Shown here piece after piece: positions 34,629-35,090 of a stretch of 35,090 nucleotides of DNA (position 1 is its first letter; every line of letters begins with the position of its first letter). Both the position numbers and the translations under genes were made by a program. This DNA comes from Sciscionella marina DSM 45152. Its GTDB lineage: Bacteria; Actinomycetota; Actinomycetes; Mycobacteriales; Pseudonocardiaceae. Where the stretch lies: assembly GCF_000379465.1 (NCBI RefSeq), contig NZ_KB905412.1, forward strand, positions 1-35,090, read 5' to 3'. A model generated the notes under the pieces. That model made no database searches. It was not told the DNA's origin and saw nothing but the letters and a program-made list of their open reading frames with translations.

Positions 34629-35090
34629 TCACAGACTGTCGGTGGCCGCGACGGCGAGCGTGCCGTCGTCGGCGGTGTGCACGGAGCCGGTGACGTAATA
34701 GACGTCTTCGAGCAGGCCGGTCGTGATGACCTCGGCCGGAGCACCGGTGGCGTAGATGTCTCCGTCGGCGAGCGCGACGACATGGTCGGCGATACGCGCG
34801 GCGAGGGTGAGGTCGTGCACGACGGCGAGCACTACTGCCGGTTGGGTCCGGGCGATGTGTCGTACCAGGCGGAGCACCTGAAGTTGGTTTCGGAGGTCGA
34901 GGTTGCTGGTGGGCTCGTCGAGCAGGAGAACGTCAGGGCGCCGGACGATCGCCTGGGCAAGGCTGACCATCTGCCGTTGACCGCCGGACAGGTCGGCGAG
35001 TCGTCTGGTGGCGAGCTCGTCGAGGTGCAGTTCGGCCAGGGTGTCGGCGACCCGGTTCTCGTGCTGGGACCTCGTACCGGCGATACCGCC
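34629..35090 (-). CDS. ABC transporter ATPase, FecE/siderophore-uptake type, 5' end cut by window
   Basis: The frame is open to the window edge, so the N-terminus and Walker A lie outside; about 153 residues are visible. It has the ABC signature LSGGQRQ, Walker B VLLLDEPTSNLD, and switch histidine AVVHDLTLAARI. The C-terminal DGDIYATGAPAEVITTGLLE is typical of FecE/FhuC-like subunits for iron-siderophore, haem or cobalamin import. The permease and binding protein are presumably encoded to the right. Confidence 0.9.
   Translation of the reverse strand, partial: GGIAGTRSQHENRVADTLAELHLDELATRRLADLSGGQRQMVSLAQAIVRRPDVLLLDEPTSNLDLRNQLQVLRLVRHIARTQPAVVLAVVHDLTLAARIADHVVALADGDIYATGAPAEVITTGLLEDVYYVTGSVHTADDGTLAVAATDSL

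Overview
The window comes from a high-GC actinomycete with mostly C/G-ending codons. A fused glycine/sarcosine and sarcosine/dimethylglycine methyltransferase (32137-33861), which makes glycine betaine from glycine, closely matches in plan the fusion described in Actinopolyspora halophila. Together with DUF3558, EspG, CGNR-regulator and MocR genes typical of Pseudonocardiales-like lineages, this suggests a halophilic Actinopolyspora-like organism. The genus is inferred, not proven.

Left part (1-6408), accessory DNA: a GAF protein without its usual ANTAR end, a small type VII secretion set (Esx/PE-like protein, DUF3558 lipoprotein, long Pro/Gly-rich PPE-like protein, EspG chaperone), then a protein made only of six helicase-associated (HA) repeats. 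A frameshifted tyrosine recombinase follows and stops against the 3' end of a tRNA-Arg(CCU) gene at 6408-6480. This is the layout of the right end of an integrated element at a tRNA attachment site. The left end lies outside the window.

Middle (6471-16518), regulators with their targets: a WYL regulator facing a DUF3224 and an HTH_42 (AlkZ-like) gene; a MocR regulator facing an operon of two AhpD-like proteins and an isocitrate lyase/PEP mutase-family enzyme, with three copies of TGGACCA between them; a fatty acyl-CoA synthetase whose ribosome binding site lies in a hairpin arm; and a secreted penicillin-acylase-family hydrolase.

16487-23708: valS shares a transcript with a fluoroacetate-dehalogenase-like hydrolase. 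That hydrolase faces a CGNR regulator across two identical-spacing operators. The regulator is followed by fdhD, a 25-codon mini-ORF overlapped on both sides, a Tat-exported esterase and a GNAT acetyltransferase, with a convergent SAM methyltransferase.

23740-28106 is the core proteostasis block tig-clpP1-clpP2-clpX (minus strand), with strong hairpins after tig and between clpP2 and clpX. After a decayed gene and a short duplication come a CtaG-type cytochrome oxidase assembly protein and a divergent glutamine-synthetase-family enzyme. An unusually long gene-free, partly AT-rich leader (31323-32136) precedes the betaine synthesis gene. A small methyltransferase and a truncated FecE-like ABC ATPase end the window.
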